Shown piece by piece: positions 36,175 to 46,285 of a DNA stretch of 64,000 nt. The stretch's first letter is position 1. Each line of letters opens with the position of its first letter. Under the pieces are notes generated by a model. That model was not told the origin of the DNA. It made no database searches and was given only the letters and a program-made list of their open reading frames with translations. The DNA is from Rhizobium leguminosarum bv. trifolii WSM2297 (GTDB taxonomy: Bacteria > Pseudomonadota > Alphaproteobacteria > Rhizobiales > Rhizobiaceae), in contig NZ_JH719393.1 in NCBI RefSeq assembly GCF_000271845.1, forward strand, positions 124,001 to 188,000. The letters are read 5' to 3'. Both the position numbers and the translations under genes were made by a program.

Positions 36175-36490
36175 TTCATTCCGTCCCAGCCCGCCATTCG
36201 CGATAGGCGAGATGGAATTTTGCGCCGATCGTCGTCGGCGGCTGCGGCGGCAGCAAAACCGGCACCGGCTAGACTAGGGAAACGCCGAGCGTACTTCCGT
36301 CATGCAGGCGGCCGGCGCCGCGGATGGCGGCATCGCTGACCTCGATGCGGGGATTTCCTGAGTTGAACAGGAAGCTGCCGCCGGCGGCGAAAAAGTGTTC
36401 GACATTTATTTCGAGCCGCCCGTATTCGATGCGGCTGGCATCGTCGAACGCGGTGGTGATTGCGAGACTGGGAAAGGATCGTATCCTGTC
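36175..36490 (-). pseudogene. Possible gene remnant downstream of the diguanylate cyclase
   Basis: The minus strand is open for about 70 codons (containing ITTAFDDASRIEYGRLEINV and GGSFLFNSGNPRIEVSDAAI), stops at a TAG near 36270, and then continues in the same frame to TGA at 36175. The composition looks protein-like, but I do not recognise the family and there is no start codon, because the cyclase stop lies just upstream. It may be the tail of a lost gene. Otherwise this 321-bp gap holds nothing. Confidence 0.3.
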
Positions 36491-37798
36491 CTAGCGTCGG
36501 GTGGCGATCTGCTCCGCGGCGGACGGCGCTGCTTGGTTCGGCCGGTGAAAGACGCAGACCTGGTTGCGGCCTGCTTCCTTGGCGCGATAGAGCGCCATGT
36601 CGGCCTCGTGCTGGAGATTGGCCAGTGAAATCTCGGTGTCGAACGCCGATTTCAAGGCTACCCCGACGCTTAGCGTCACTGACGGGCCAACACTGGAGGA
36701 AGGATTCGGAAGGGCGGCGGCTTCCACGCTCTCGCGTATGCGCTTTGCCACCGCGATGGCTTCGTCCTTGTCGACATTCGGAAGCACGATCAAGAATTCC
36801 TCACCGCCATGGCGCGAAACGAGGTCGCGATCGGCGCGCACGCAGCTCTGGATGATGCCGGCAACCTTGACCAGGCAGCGGTCGCCCTCGCCATGACCGA
36901 GCTTATCGTTCAACGCCTTGAAATGATCGATATCGCACATGAGCATGGCGACGACGCCGCTTTCACGGCCGTTTCGCCACAAGCTCTCGAGCGTCTCCAT
37001 CATCCAACGGCGGTTGGCAATTCCCGTCAGCGGATCGGTTCTGGCCAGCCGCTCCAACCGGGCGTTCGCATCGGCCAGTTCCGCAACCCGGCGCTGGTCC
37101 CTGCAGTCCAGGAGAAATGTCTTCTGCGCCAGGATGTTCATCGTGCGCCGGGCAACCACGATGGCGATGATCCCGCAGGAAAAGAACAGGGTCGCGGCGA
37201 CGACGACGCTGCCGGCGTCCAGGAACGGGTTGTTCCATTGAAGGATGAAATAGAGACAAAGGGCATAACAGGCGATGGCAACCGTCCACGCCAGCGGCAC
37301 GCTGAAAATGGTGATTGCGCTCGTTGCGACGAAGAGCATGATGCTCAAATGCCGCTCGTAAAATTCACCGCCGGCGAAGACGCCGACAAGTGCCACCGAT
37401 AGGAGAATAAGGCACATTCCCGCAAGCAGCGACGCGTGCTGAAGCGTAGCGGCGCGCGGCTTGCTCCAGACGATCGCCGTCAAAATCGCCGCCGGCGGCA
37501 AAAGGCAGGCGGGGGCGACCATTGCCAGCGCGACCTGACGGGGAAGCAGAAGCGCGTTCAGCGCCAGCGTCAACACGTCGACGAATGCCACCCATATCAT
37601 CCAGGAACGGATGATTTTCGCGGTCTGTCGCCATGACCGTTCCTCAAACCGGCCGCGCAGTTCACCCGTCAGGCGGATATCGCGGGTTCGGCCCGACAAA
37701 AGACGCTCGATCTCAGCCGCCATCGCGCCGGTCAGCGGCCGGGGCGGGAAGTGCCCGGCCGGAGAATTTTCAGGGGAAGCGCTTTTGCCATCTGTCAT
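36491..37798 (-). CDS. Membrane diguanylate cyclase (GGDEF domain)
   Basis: A 435-residue protein with an N-terminal membrane region of about six helices (residues 60-220) and a C-terminal GGDEF domain (about 250-420). The active site reads RHGGEEF (GGEEF at 331-335), so c-di-GMP synthesis is expected; the conserved LTGIANRR and DIDHFKALND segments are intact. The inhibitory I-site, normally RxxD five residues before GGEEF, is ADRD here, so product inhibition may be lost. The ATG at 37798 is preferred over a TTG at 37834. Divergent from the histidine kinase gene. Confidence 0.9.
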   Translation of the reverse strand: MTDGKSASPENSPAGHFPPRPLTGAMAAEIERLLSGRTRDIRLTGELRGRFEERSWRQTAKIIRSWMIWVAFVDVLTLALNALLLPRQVALAMVAPACLLPPAAILTAIVWSKPRAATLQHASLLAGMCLILLSVALVGVFAGGEFYERHLSIMLFVATSAITIFSVPLAWTVAIACYALCLYFILQWNNPFLDAGSVVVAATLFFSCGIIAIVVARRTMNILAQKTFLLDCRDQRRVAELADANARLERLARTDPLTGIANRRWMMETLESLWRNGRESGVVAMLMCDIDHFKALNDKLGHGEGDRCLVKVAGIIQSCVRADRDLVSRHGGEEFLIVLPNVDKDEAIAVAKRIRESVEAAALPNPSSSVGPSVTLSVGVALKSAFDTEISLANLQHEADMALYRAKEAGRNQVCVFHRPNQAAPSAAEQIATRR

Positions 37799-37996
37799 CC
37801 CTGAATAATCTAGCCGCAATCGAAAGCGCGGCAAGGTTTGGGGAGGCAGGCCGCGTTGGCGTGGTTAGCTTCCGGTTCTCGCCGGCCGTTCGCATGTCCG
37901 AATTCGCACATTCGGAAATTTGCGGACAAGATCGTGGACATGGTCTGGGCGAGGCCGTCCCGGTCATGCTACCAACCCTTTGCGAGGGGGTACGGA

Positions 37997-39667
37997 ATGA
38001 GACTAAAGTTGGTTGCAGTTGCGGTCGCGGCGCTGGCGCCGGTGGTGGCGATTCTCGCCTATAACGAAGTCGCGCTCCGCCATCAGCGCAACGAAGAAGT
38101 GCGCGCATCCGCAGCACAGGCGGCGCGCCAGGCATCGTCCGAGGTCGAAAGGATTGTCGAGGGCCTGCATGGCCTTCTCGTTTCCGTCTCCGCCATGCCC
38201 TCCGTCCGGCATCTCGACGTCAACGCCTGCAATGAGGCTCTCAAATCGGTTGCCGAAAGCATTCCGAACATCAGCACCATCTTCGTCGTCGCGCTCAACG
38301 GGCGGCCGGTCTGCGGCAGCACGGTGTTTCCCGAGGGTGTGGTGTTTTCCGACCGCGACTATTTCCAGCAGATATTAAAGACCAAGGACTTCACAGTCGG
38401 CACCTACACGCAAAGCCGCCTTTCCGACAAGCACGTGCTGCCACTCGCAATGCCCTTAATGGAGGGCGATGTCCTCAAGGCCGTCATCGTCAGCGGCATC
38501 CGGATGGACTGGCTGCAGAACCGCATCACCGAACGCGGCGTCGCTCCCGGCAATGCGGTGACGATCGCAGATGGAAAGGGAACCATCGTTGCGCACGTAC
38601 CCCTTGCCGAACAGGTCGTCGGCACTATGATCCCCGAAGAATACCAGCGCCTGATCCATGCCGAGCAGCCCGACGTGGTTGAGGTCACGAGCAGGGATGG
38701 AATAGCGCAAATCCTGGGCTATCGCCCTATCGCCCTGCCCTCCAGCCCTCTCTATGTCAGCGCCGGCTTCTCGAAATCGGAAGCCTTCGCGCCGATCAAC
38801 CGGGCAACGCTGATGAACACGCTCGCGATCATCGGCGGCGCGCTGTTTTCTTTCGCTGCGGCGATATTCATCGGCAACCGTTTCATCCTCGTGCCAATCT
38901 GGCGGATCGCCGAGGTGATGGAGAAGTGGCGCAGCGGCCAGACGGCAGCCAGAACCGGCATGAGGGGACCGGACGAGTTGGAAGTCGTCGGCGCGACTTT
39001 CGATCGGCTGCTCGACGAACTCGATGAGCGCAGACGCCGGAACGAGCAAGCTGAGGAGGAACGAACCCTACTCGTCCGCGAAATGGCGCACCGGGTCAAG
39101 AATGGCTTCGCCCTCGTTCAGGCGATCGCCCGACAGACCTTCTCGCGTTCCAATCCGGAAAGCTACAACGCCTTTGCCCAACGGCTCGCGGCGCTTGCTG
39201 GCACATATGATCTCATCCTGTCACGGGAGGGGTCGGCCGCACCCATCCGGGAGGTCATCTCCGCCGCCTTGCGGGCGCACATCGCCTCAGAGGAACGCAT
39301 TCGTCTCGATGGCCCCGACGTGGTGCTTCCCGCCGACATCGCCCTGCCGCTTTCCCTCGTGCTCCACGAACTGGCGACCAATGCGACGAAGTACGGAAGC
39401 CTCGGAAGCGAGCAAGGAACCGTCGCCATCGAGTGGACGTACGAAGACGGGCGCGTGTCTCTGATATGGACGGAAGCCGGCGGGCCGCCGGTGTCGACGC
39501 CGACGAAAAGAGGCTTCGGCTCCGTCCTCATAGAGCGGGCCTTTTCGTCCAAGGCGAAGGCGCAATCGCGATCGGACTACAGGCCCGAAGGGCTCGTCTT
39601 CGAACTTGTCTTCTTAACCGGGGAACCCACGGCGAAGACGGAAGTCGAGGTCCCGATGGAGATCTAG
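37997..39667 (+). CDS. HWE/HisKA_2-type sensor histidine kinase
   Basis: A 556-residue sensor kinase. TM1 (about 2-22), a periplasmic dCache-like sensor (about 30-270: FSDRDYFQQIL, GTYTQSRLS), TM2 (about 275-300), HAMP, then the kinase. The phospho-acceptor is His365 in REMAHRVKNGFALVQAIA, and the N box is LVLHELATNATKYGSL; these mark the HWE/HisKA_2 group common in rhizobia, often linked to the general stress response or light/osmotic signals. The start at 37997 follows AGGGGG. No response regulator gene is adjacent, so the partner is elsewhere. Confidence 0.9.
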   Translation: MRLKLVAVAVAALAPVVAILAYNEVALRHQRNEEVRASAAQAARQASSEVERIVEGLHGLLVSVSAMPSVRHLDVNACNEALKSVAESIPNISTIFVVALNGRPVCGSTVFPEGVVFSDRDYFQQILKTKDFTVGTYTQSRLSDKHVLPLAMPLMEGDVLKAVIVSGIRMDWLQNRITERGVAPGNAVTIADGKGTIVAHVPLAEQVVGTMIPEEYQRLIHAEQPDVVEVTSRDGIAQILGYRPIALPSSPLYVSAGFSKSEAFAPINRATLMNTLAIIGGALFSFAAAIFIGNRFILVPIWRIAEVMEKWRSGQTAARTGMRGPDELEVVGATFDRLLDELDERRRRNEQAEEERTLLVREMAHRVKNGFALVQAIARQTFSRSNPESYNAFAQRLAALAGTYDLILSREGSAAPIREVISAALRAHIASEERIRLDGPDVVLPADIALPLSLVLHELATNATKYGSLGSEQGTVAIEWTYEDGRVSLIWTEAGGPPVSTPTKRGFGSVLIERAFSSKAKAQSRSDYRPEGLVFELVFLTGEPTAKTEVEVPMEI

Positions 39668-39683
39668 TGCCTTCGAGCAAACG

Positions 39684-39699
39684 TCCCCGCACGCGGGGA
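39684..39699. terminator. Short hairpin between convergent genes
   Basis: TCCCCGC and GCGGGGA form a perfect 7-bp stem with a 2-nt loop between the kinase stop (39667) and the convergent gene stop (39749). It is a shortened twin of the stem at 32888-32913. No T-run follows, so a terminator role is tentative. Confidence 0.4.
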
Positions 39700-39748
39700 A
39701 CCGGTCAGGACGCCGTGCGCCCGCCGGCACTGCGGCCGATAGACATCC

Positions 39749-40267
39749 CTACCTTCCTGCTGCAAGGGGCCGCTGCAACTCGATACGGCTCGTCACCACG
39801 GATTTGCCTGACGTCGGGTCTTGATCGACCGTCTGAAGCCGAAGCCTGTCCCGTCCGAGTTTCTCGATCATCAACGTCGCGTTTCGGTCGCCATTGATCA
39901 CTCGAGCCCAGGTCACGCGAAGATTGAGCGCGTCGCCCTGCCTGCTGCCAACCAATTTCGACGGCTGCCCCGATGGTCCTATGTAGTTGCCGACGTATCG
40001 TTGTCCCAATGCCTTAACATTGGCCGAGAAAGCTCTTGTGAAAACCGCAAGACCGCGGCATGTCCCGTTCATCGAGACCGCAGATTCACTCGCGTCTGAT
40101 TTGAGTGTGCAGGAAACATTGAAGTTTGTGCCGCCGATCTTGGTGAGGACCATGCCGGTCCCGCGCCAATCGCCGGCCAGGGATCGCAAAAAGCCTGCCT
40201 CCGACGCCTTTGCTGCGTCAGGCAGGCAAAACAGCGAGAATAATGCAGCGATCAGAGCAGCACGCAT
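39749..40267 (-). CDS. Secreted hypothetical protein (172 aa)
   Basis: A 172-residue protein with a Sec signal peptide (MRAALIAALFSLFCLPDAAK, cleavage near AKA-S). The mature part begins FLRSLAGDWRGTG, followed by Cys-containing segments (FNVSCTLKSD, SMNGTCRGL), suggesting a lipocalin-like or heme-binding-like beta barrel with one disulfide; this fold idea is only inference. GGGGAGG precedes the ATG at 40267. Convergent with the histidine kinase gene. I do not recognise a named family. Confidence 0.75.
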   Translation of the reverse strand: MRAALIAALFSLFCLPDAAKASEAGFLRSLAGDWRGTGMVLTKIGGTNFNVSCTLKSDASESAVSMNGTCRGLAVFTRAFSANVKALGQRYVGNYIGPSGQPSKLVGSRQGDALNLRVTWARVINGDRNATLMIEKLGRDRLRLQTVDQDPTSGKSVVTSRIELQRPLAAGR

Positions 40268-40666
40268 GAAAGCCTCCCCGTCAAGCGATTCTAACAAACC
40301 CTTGAAGGCTGCTGATTGTTCCGCGGCTCCAGTCGGTACCGATGAGCGGTCCGCAAGGCTGGGGCGCCGGGATTGATGGAGGCCTGTCGGCGCGGCTCGG
40401 TTGCGCGATCAGAAGCTCCCCGCCTCAAACCTTCGCGCAAGACGGAAAGGGGGATCGTTTTGAGCAGGAGCTCAGCTCTCCTTGGCAGGCAGTCAGGCCG
40501 CCGGGATTTCGAATGGCGGCAATAGCGACGCCGTCGCTCGTGGCGTTGTTGCGGGCAATGAAGCAATAATCGTCATTCGCGTGAGACGCTGCGACGACGC
40601 AGGAGTTGGCCAAAGCGGTCGCCAGGGCGACGGCGCTGGAGTCGATATGAGTTTAGCGATCGCGTC
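40268..40666. other. 399-bp gap without a convincing gene
   Basis: One minus-strand open stretch (40425-40613) reads NSCVVAASHANDDYCFIARN and is Cys-containing, but has no good start or ribosome site. It could be a remnant of a small secreted protein. Nothing else is seen. Confidence 0.3.
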
Positions 40667-41131
40667 TTACCGCCTGCCTCTGGTGCGTGTCGCCAGAACA
40701 TTGCGGATCGAGAAGCTGGAATGAATCCTGAGGACGCCCGGCAGGGTCGATAGTATTTCCTTGTGGATCCGCTCGAACTCACCCGGACTGGCGACCTCGA
40801 CGCGCAGGAGATAGTCGGAACCGCCCGTCATCAGAAAACATTCGCGGATCTCGGGATGCCGGCGGACCGCCGCCTCGAAGCGGTCGAGATGATCCTCGGT
40901 CTGTCGCTCAAGCGTGATGTTGATGATCACGGCGATCATCTCGTCCGCATTGCCGGTGTCCACCAACGCCGTATAGCCGCGGATCACACCCGATTTTTCC
41001 ATGATCTTGATGCGCCTGAGGCAGGCGGACGGCGACAGGCCGATCTCGGCGGCGAGCTTGGCATTGCTCATGCGCGCGTCGAGGCGCAGCAGCCTGAGTA
41101 TATTGCGATCTATCGAGTCGAGAGCGGGCAC
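40667..41131 (-). CDS. Lrp/AsnC-family transcriptional regulator
   Basis: A 154-residue Lrp-type regulator with an N-terminal HTH (LDSIDRNILRLLRLDARMSN, LAAEIGLSPSACLRRIK) and a C-terminal RAM/AsnC ligand domain (ECFLMTGGSDYLLRVEV). It is divergent from the alanine racemase gene across 127 bp, the usual arrangement in which an alanine- or leucine-responsive activator (DadR/Lrp) turns on D-amino acid catabolism. Confidence 0.92.
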   Translation of the reverse strand: MPALDSIDRNILRLLRLDARMSNAKLAAEIGLSPSACLRRIKIMEKSGVIRGYTALVDTGNADEMIAVIINITLERQTEDHLDRFEAAVRRHPEIRECFLMTGGSDYLLRVEVASPGEFERIHKEILSTLPGVLRIHSSFSIRNVLATRTRGRR

Positions 41132-41258
41132 GATGGATTATTCCAAATTTTCGTCCATTATGCGGACAATATACAAATCATGCAATAATCGGCTGCTGAA
41201 TGATAGGCAATTTCGCCCATTGTTTCATAAACTTCCTTGAGATCTGGGAGGGATGGAC

Positions 41259-42392
41259 ATGGATGGCGATATTTTGGTTTCCCGCACACGCACCACCACG
41301 ACCGCGCAGGGGGGCACGGGCTATCTGACGATCGATCTTGCCGCACTCGGCCGCAACTACCGAAAGCTCGTATCGATGCTGGCGCCGGTCCGCGCCGGCG
41401 CCGTGGTAAAGGCCGACGCCTATGGGCTCGGCGCTGAACGGGTCGCGGCAACGCTATACGGTGAAGGCTGCCGACATTTCTTCGTCGCCCAGTTCGTCGA
41501 GGCGGTAAGGCTGCGGCCGACCCTTGCGCATGATGCCCAGATTTTCGTGTTGAACGGCTTGCAACCCGGCAACGAGATCGTCTGCGCCGAGAGGGGCATC
41601 GTCCCGGTTATCAATTCGCTGGCCCAGTGGCGGGAATGGTCGGCGGCGGCGCGCATGCTGAAGCGCTGCCTGCCTGCCGTCCTGCAATTCGACACCGGCA
41701 TGTCACGGCTCGGCTTTCCCCGGGAGGAACGAGCCGAGCTGGCGGCAGCCCTTGGCGACGGCAGCAATATCGAAATCCTGTTCATCATGAGCCATCTGGC
41801 TTCGGCCGACGACATGGAGAGCGATCAGAACGGCGAACAATGGACCGAGATGTCCCGAATTGCCGACGAATTTCCCGGCTTCGACATGTCCTTCGCCAAT
41901 TCCGGCGGGGTCTTCCTCGGCGACGCCTATCACGGCGTGCTCGCCCGCCCCGGCATCGCGCTTTACGGCGGCGCGCCCAACGCCGGCGGGAACAACCCGA
42001 TGGAGCCGGTCGTCAGCCTCAACGTTGCCGTCGTGCAGACCCGCACCGTGCCGGCAGGCACGAAGGTCGGCTATGGCGGCGCGCATGTCACACAGCGGGA
42101 AATGCGTCTCGCGACGATCGCCGGCGGCTATGCCGACGGCCTGCCCAGATCGCTCGGCGACCGTGGCGCCGTCTATTTCAACGGCATCCGCCTGCCGATC
42201 GTCGGCCGAGTCTCGATGGACAGCGTGACCGTCGACGTGTCGGCGCTACCAGAAGGCGCCCTGACGCTGGGCAGTCTGGTCGAAGTGCTCGGCCCGCACC
42301 AGACGCTCGAGGACGTCGCCCGCGATGCGGGCACGATATCTTACGAAATCCTAACCGGTCTGGGCGATCGTTACGACAGACAATATCGCTGA
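41259..42392 (+). CDS. dadX: Alanine racemase (catabolic, DadX-like)
   Basis: A 377-residue fold-III PLP racemase. The PLP Lys is in [13 protein letters not shown] near the N-terminus, and the second-subunit Tyr/gate region ([26 protein letters not shown]) is complete. It converts L- to D-alanine (possibly also other amino acids). The ATG at 41259 is preferred to that at 41253 because GGGAGG (41246-41251) has better spacing. Being next to a D-amino acid dehydrogenase and a divergent Lrp gene makes it catabolic rather than cell-wall supplying. Confidence 0.92.
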   Translation: MDGDILVSRTRTTTTAQGGTGYLTIDLAALGRNYRKLVSMLAPVRAGAVVKADAYGLGAERVAATLYGEGCRHFFVAQFVEAVRLRPTLAHDAQIFVLNGLQPGNEIVCAERGIVPVINSLAQWREWSAAARMLKRCLPAVLQFDTGMSRLGFPREERAELAAALGDGSNIEILFIMSHLASADDMESDQNGEQWTEMSRIADEFPGFDMSFANSGGVFLGDAYHGVLARPGIALYGGAPNAGGNNPMEPVVSLNVAVVQTRTVPAGTKVGYGGAHVTQREMRLATIAGGYADGLPRSLGDRGAVYFNGIRLPIVGRVSMDSVTVDVSALPEGALTLGSLVEVLGPHQTLEDVARDAGTISYEILTGLGDRYDRQYR

Positions 42393-42421
42393 GAGCCGGC
42401 GGCTCCATCATTGGGAAGATC

Positions 42422-43672
42422 ATGAAAGTCATTGTTCTGGGTGCCGGTATCGTCGGCGTCACATCCGCCTATCAGTTGGCCAAATCCGGTCATGAGGTCA
42501 CGGTCGTCGACCGGCAGAAAGGCCCGGCGCTGGAAACGAGCTTTGCCAATGCGGGCGAAGTCTCCTTCGGCTATTGCTCGCCATGGGCAGCGCCCGGCAT
42601 TCCTGCCAAGGCGATGAAGTGGCTGTTCATGAAACATGCGCCGCTCATCCTGCGCCCGAAGCTCGACATGGCCATGCTTTCCTGGATGGCGAGGATGCTG
42701 TCGAACTGCACCTCCGAGCGCTACGCGACCAACAAGAGCCGTATGCTGCGTCTTGCCGATTACAGCCGCATCGCGCTGGCCGAGCTTCGCGCCGAGACCG
42801 GCATCGCCTATGACGAACGCATGCAGGGAACGCTGCAGCTGTTCCGCACGCAGCAGCAGCTCGAGGCCTCTGCCAAGGACGTCAAGGCGCTGGCGGCCGA
42901 CGGTATTCCCTATGAGGTGCTGGACCGCGACGGCTGCATCCGCTTCGAGCCTGCATTGAAGCACGTGCGCGACAAGATCGTCGGCGGTTTGTTGACGCCA
43001 AAGGACGAAACCGGCGACTGCTTCAAGTTCACCAATGCACTTGCCGCCAAAGCCGAGGCGCTCGGCGTCCGCTTTGCCTATGATACGACGATCAAGGCGC
43101 TGGATGTCGAGGCCGGCCGCGTGCGCGGCGTCATCACCGATCGCGATCGCATGAGCGCGGATGCGGTGGTGGTTGCGCTCGGCAGTTATTCGCCGCTGCT
43201 GCTCAAGCCGTTCGGCATCAGATTGCCGGTCTATCCGGTGAAGGGCTATTCGCTCACCATCCCGATCACCGACGCGTCGCGCGCACCGGAATCGACCGTC
43301 ATGGACGAAACCTACAAGATCGCAATCACCCGGCTCGGCGACCGCATCCGCGTCGGCGGCATGGCTGAAATCTCGGGCTATACCAATGATCTCGGGTTCG
43401 CCCGCCGCAGCACGCTGGAACATTCGGTCACCGATCTCTTCCCCGGCGGCGACGTTTCTAAGGCGTCCTTCTGGTCCGGCCTGCGTCCGATGACGCCGGA
43501 TGGCACGCCGGTGATCGGCCCGACGAAGATTATCGGCCTCTTCCTCAACACCGGCCATGGCACGCTCGGCTGGACGATGAGCACCGGTTCGGCGCGGCTG
43601 ATCGGCGATCTGGTCGGCGGTCGCACGCCTGAAATCGACGCGCGGGATCTCTCAATCAATCGATACGGCTGA
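42422..43672 (+). CDS. dadA: D-amino acid dehydrogenase (DadA)
   Basis: A 416-residue FAD enzyme with the dinucleotide motif [19 protein letters not shown], the DadA signature [22 protein letters not shown], and the C-terminal [15 protein letters not shown] and [12 protein letters not shown]. It oxidises D-alanine to pyruvate and ammonia at the membrane, passing electrons to the respiratory chain. It begins 29 bp after the racemase stop. A frame continuing upstream through the racemase gene is not coding. Confidence 0.93.
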   Translation: MKVIVLGAGIVGVTSAYQLAKSGHEVTVVDRQKGPALETSFANAGEVSFGYCSPWAAPGIPAKAMKWLFMKHAPLILRPKLDMAMLSWMARMLSNCTSERYATNKSRMLRLADYSRIALAELRAETGIAYDERMQGTLQLFRTQQQLEASAKDVKALAADGIPYEVLDRDGCIRFEPALKHVRDKIVGGLLTPKDETGDCFKFTNALAAKAEALGVRFAYDTTIKALDVEAGRVRGVITDRDRMSADAVVVALGSYSPLLLKPFGIRLPVYPVKGYSLTIPITDASRAPESTVMDETYKIAITRLGDRIRVGGMAEISGYTNDLGFARRSTLEHSVTDLFPGGDVSKASFWSGLRPMTPDGTPVIGPTKIIGLFLNTGHGTLGWTMSTGSARLIGDLVGGRTPEIDARDLSINRYG

Positions 43673-43751
43673 AGCCCGGGCAATACAAAAGAAGACAATA
43701 TGACTTCAAATATCGATCATCACGCGCGGGCATTGTTTTTCGAGGTCGCCA

Positions 43752-44776
43752 ATGTCCGTTAATCCTCATAGGCATAGCCTTGGCAGCCTTATCCCGCAGC
43801 CGGCAATGGCAATGCAGCCTGTGTCGTTTCGCGAAACCGTGTGCAGCGGAACGGACCCGGACGAACTCTCGGAAATATTGTCGACGTCGAACTCTCCGAT
43901 CAAGGTTTCGGCAGAAGGCAATATGCCGATTGCATTCCGATGCAACTTCATCTCGATGGGCGATATGGGTATCGGCGACTGCGCCTATGACGGCACGATC
44001 CTCAGCAGGCGGGAGGAGCCCACCAGCAAGGTGACGATATTTCTGCCAACGCAGGGAAATGTATCCTTTGAAGGGAAGCGGGAGCAAATATATTCAACTC
44101 CCGGCCGCGGTACGATTCTGGAGACAGGTCGTGCCACGACTGCCCGCATATCGGGGCCTCGCCGTCATCTCTGCCTGTTCATCGATCAGGCGAAGATCAC
44201 CGGGCACCTCACACATATGCTCGAACGAACGATCAGCGGGACATCGACATTCATCCCTACATTGATCTGACGACCGGTTCGGGGCTCGTGTTGCAGCACC
44301 TCGTCGTGAATCTCCATCGCGGGCTCAGCGGCGATGGTCCGCTGCAGCAGTCGCCGCTGGCTCTGAGCGCGCTTTGCGACGCGGTGATCTATCTGCTTCT
44401 GGAGACCTGTCCCCATCGCTATTCGGAGGCGCTTGCGCTCCCAGCCTCGGCCCCGGCTCCTCGCCACGTGAAATGGGCCATCGACTTCATGCGGGAACAC
44501 ATCGCCGAGCCTATTTCGCTGAGCGACATTGCGACCGCAGCCAAGGTCAGTGTCCGCACCCTGCAGCAGGGTTTCCGGCAGTTCAGGAATACCACGCCAA
44601 TTGCCTACCTGCATGAACTCCGGATGCTTGCCGCCCATCGCGATCTGCTCGAACCCGGCACGAGACAATCCGTCGCCGACGTAGCAATCAGATGGGGATT
44701 CACCCATCTCGGGCGATTTTCAGCCGAGTACCGGAAGCGTTTCGGTCAGCTGCCGTCACAGGCCTTGAAGCGCTGA
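43752..44776 (+). pseudogene. AraC-family regulator disrupted by a one-base frameshift
   Basis: Two frames form one AraC regulator of about 340 residues. The first (43752-44270) gives the N-terminal binding domain and the second, from about 44238 on, reads DIDIHPYIDLTTGSGLVLQH and continues into the double-HTH domain (EPISLSDIATAAKVSVRTLQ, FTHLGRFSAEYRKRFG). The switch is at GGG 44238-44240; one more G restores a continuous reading. The C-terminal part might still be made from a GTG at 44288, but an intact regulator would not. Sequencing error in a G-run is possible. Confidence 0.85.
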
Positions 44777-44810
44777 ACTCAAATCGCCGAAGGAGCCACC
44801 GGATGCCGGC

Positions 44811-46145
44811 CTATGCGGCGCGCTTCAGCGCATCACCGAGCGTCGACACGAGCCTGTCGATCTGGTCCTTTTCGATGATGAGTGGCGGCGAGAGCGCGAT
44901 GATGTCGCCGGTCACGCGGATCAGCAGGCCCCTGTTGAAGCAGTCGACGAAAATATCGTAGGCACGCGTTCCAGGTGCTCCGGCACGAGGCGCGAACTCG
45001 ACCGCGCCGACCAGACCGAGATTGCGGATGTCGACGACATGAGGCAGGCCCTTCAGCGAATGCAGGCCCTCCTGCCAGTATTCGGCAAGCTCGGCTGCAC
45101 GGGTCAGCAGCCCTTCCTCCTCGTAGATTTCGAGGGTGGCGAGGCCGGCGGCGCAAGCGACCGGATGGCCGGAATAGGTATAACCGTGGAAGAGTTCGAT
45201 CGCATTGTCAGGTCCGACCATCAGGGCGTCATAGATCTTGCGGCTGGCAAAGACCGCGCCCATCGGGATGGCGCCGTTGGTCAGGCCCTTTGCCGTTGTG
45301 ACGAGATCGGGCACCACGCCGAAATAATCGACCGCGAAAGGCGTGCCGAGGCGGCCGAAGCCGGTGATGACCTCGTCGAAGATCAGCAGGATGCCGTGCT
45401 TGTCGGCGGTTGCACACAGCTTTTCCAGATAACCCTTCGGCGGCAGAACCACGCCGGCCGATCCCGACATCGGTTCGACGATGACGGCAGCAATGGTTTC
45501 GGCACCGTGCAACTGCACCAGGCGTTCCAGATCGTCGGCCAGTTCCATGCCGTGGGCGGGCAGACCCTTCGCAAAGGCATTGCGCTCGACGTCGAGCGTA
45601 TGGCGCATATGATCGGCCGGAATTTGCGGGAAGACCCGGCGGTTGTTGACGAGGCCGCCGACGGAAATGCCGCCGAAGCCGACGCCGTGATATCCCTTCT
45701 CACGGCCGATGATGCGCGTGCGGGTGCCCTGGCCGATGGCGCGCTGATAGGCGATAGCGATCTTCAGCGCCGTATCGACCGATTCCGAACCTGAGCCGGT
45801 GAAGAAGACCCTGTCGAGCTTGGCGTCCGGGCCGCCCGGCGCGTTCGCGGCCAGCTTGGCGGCGAAATCGAAGGCGATCGGATGGCCCATCTGGAAGGTC
45901 GGGGCATAGTCGAGGGTCGCAAGCTGCCGCTCGACGGCCTGGCCGATCTTCTTGCGGCCATGACCGGCATTGCAGCACCAGAGGCCGGCGGTGCCGTCCA
46001 GCACCTGGTTTCCGTCGACGTCGGTGTAATACATGCCGTCTGCGGCGGCCAGGAGGCGCGGCGTAGCCTTGAACTGCCGGTTCGCGGTGAACGGCATCCA
46101 GAAATTTTCGAGTACGGGCGCGTTCGTCTTGCTGATCTGGTCCAT
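44811..46145 (-). CDS. Class III omega-aminotransferase (beta-alanine:pyruvate type)
   Basis: A 444-residue PLP aminotransferase. The PLP Lys lies in TTAKGLTNGAIPMG, the Asp contacting the pyridine N in LIFDEVITGFGRLG, and the opening ENFWMPFTANRQFK is typical of omega-amino acid:pyruvate aminotransferases, which act on beta-alanine, GABA-like compounds or diamines. The start at 46145 follows AGGAGG. It is divergent from the XRE-cupin regulator gene (140 bp), which probably controls it. Confidence 0.9.
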   Translation of the reverse strand: MDQISKTNAPVLENFWMPFTANRQFKATPRLLAAADGMYYTDVDGNQVLDGTAGLWCCNAGHGRKKIGQAVERQLATLDYAPTFQMGHPIAFDFAAKLAANAPGGPDAKLDRVFFTGSGSESVDTALKIAIAYQRAIGQGTRTRIIGREKGYHGVGFGGISVGGLVNNRRVFPQIPADHMRHTLDVERNAFAKGLPAHGMELADDLERLVQLHGAETIAAVIVEPMSGSAGVVLPPKGYLEKLCATADKHGILLIFDEVITGFGRLGTPFAVDYFGVVPDLVTTAKGLTNGAIPMGAVFASRKIYDALMVGPDNAIELFHGYTYSGHPVACAAGLATLEIYEEEGLLTRAAELAEYWQEGLHSLKGLPHVVDIRNLGLVGAVEFAPRAGAPGTRAYDIFVDCFNRGLLIRVTGDIIALSPPLIIEKDQIDRLVSTLGDALKRAA

Positions 46146-46285
46146 GCTGGCCTCCTGTGGTTGGCGCCGACAATGGCAATTTTCCTCTGTCAAACAAGTC
46201 CTTTTCTTTGTCTGTGCAAGCCATTGAAAATTCAAAAGGAGAAAGATATTAATTTAGATATTCTAAACAACGTAAACGGACCCAC

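Noticed and set aside
44288..44776. A separate small AraC-type DNA-binding protein
   Set aside because: The upstream frame encodes the matching N-terminal domain of the same protein and the two join with a one-base correction, so one disrupted gene is the simpler reading.
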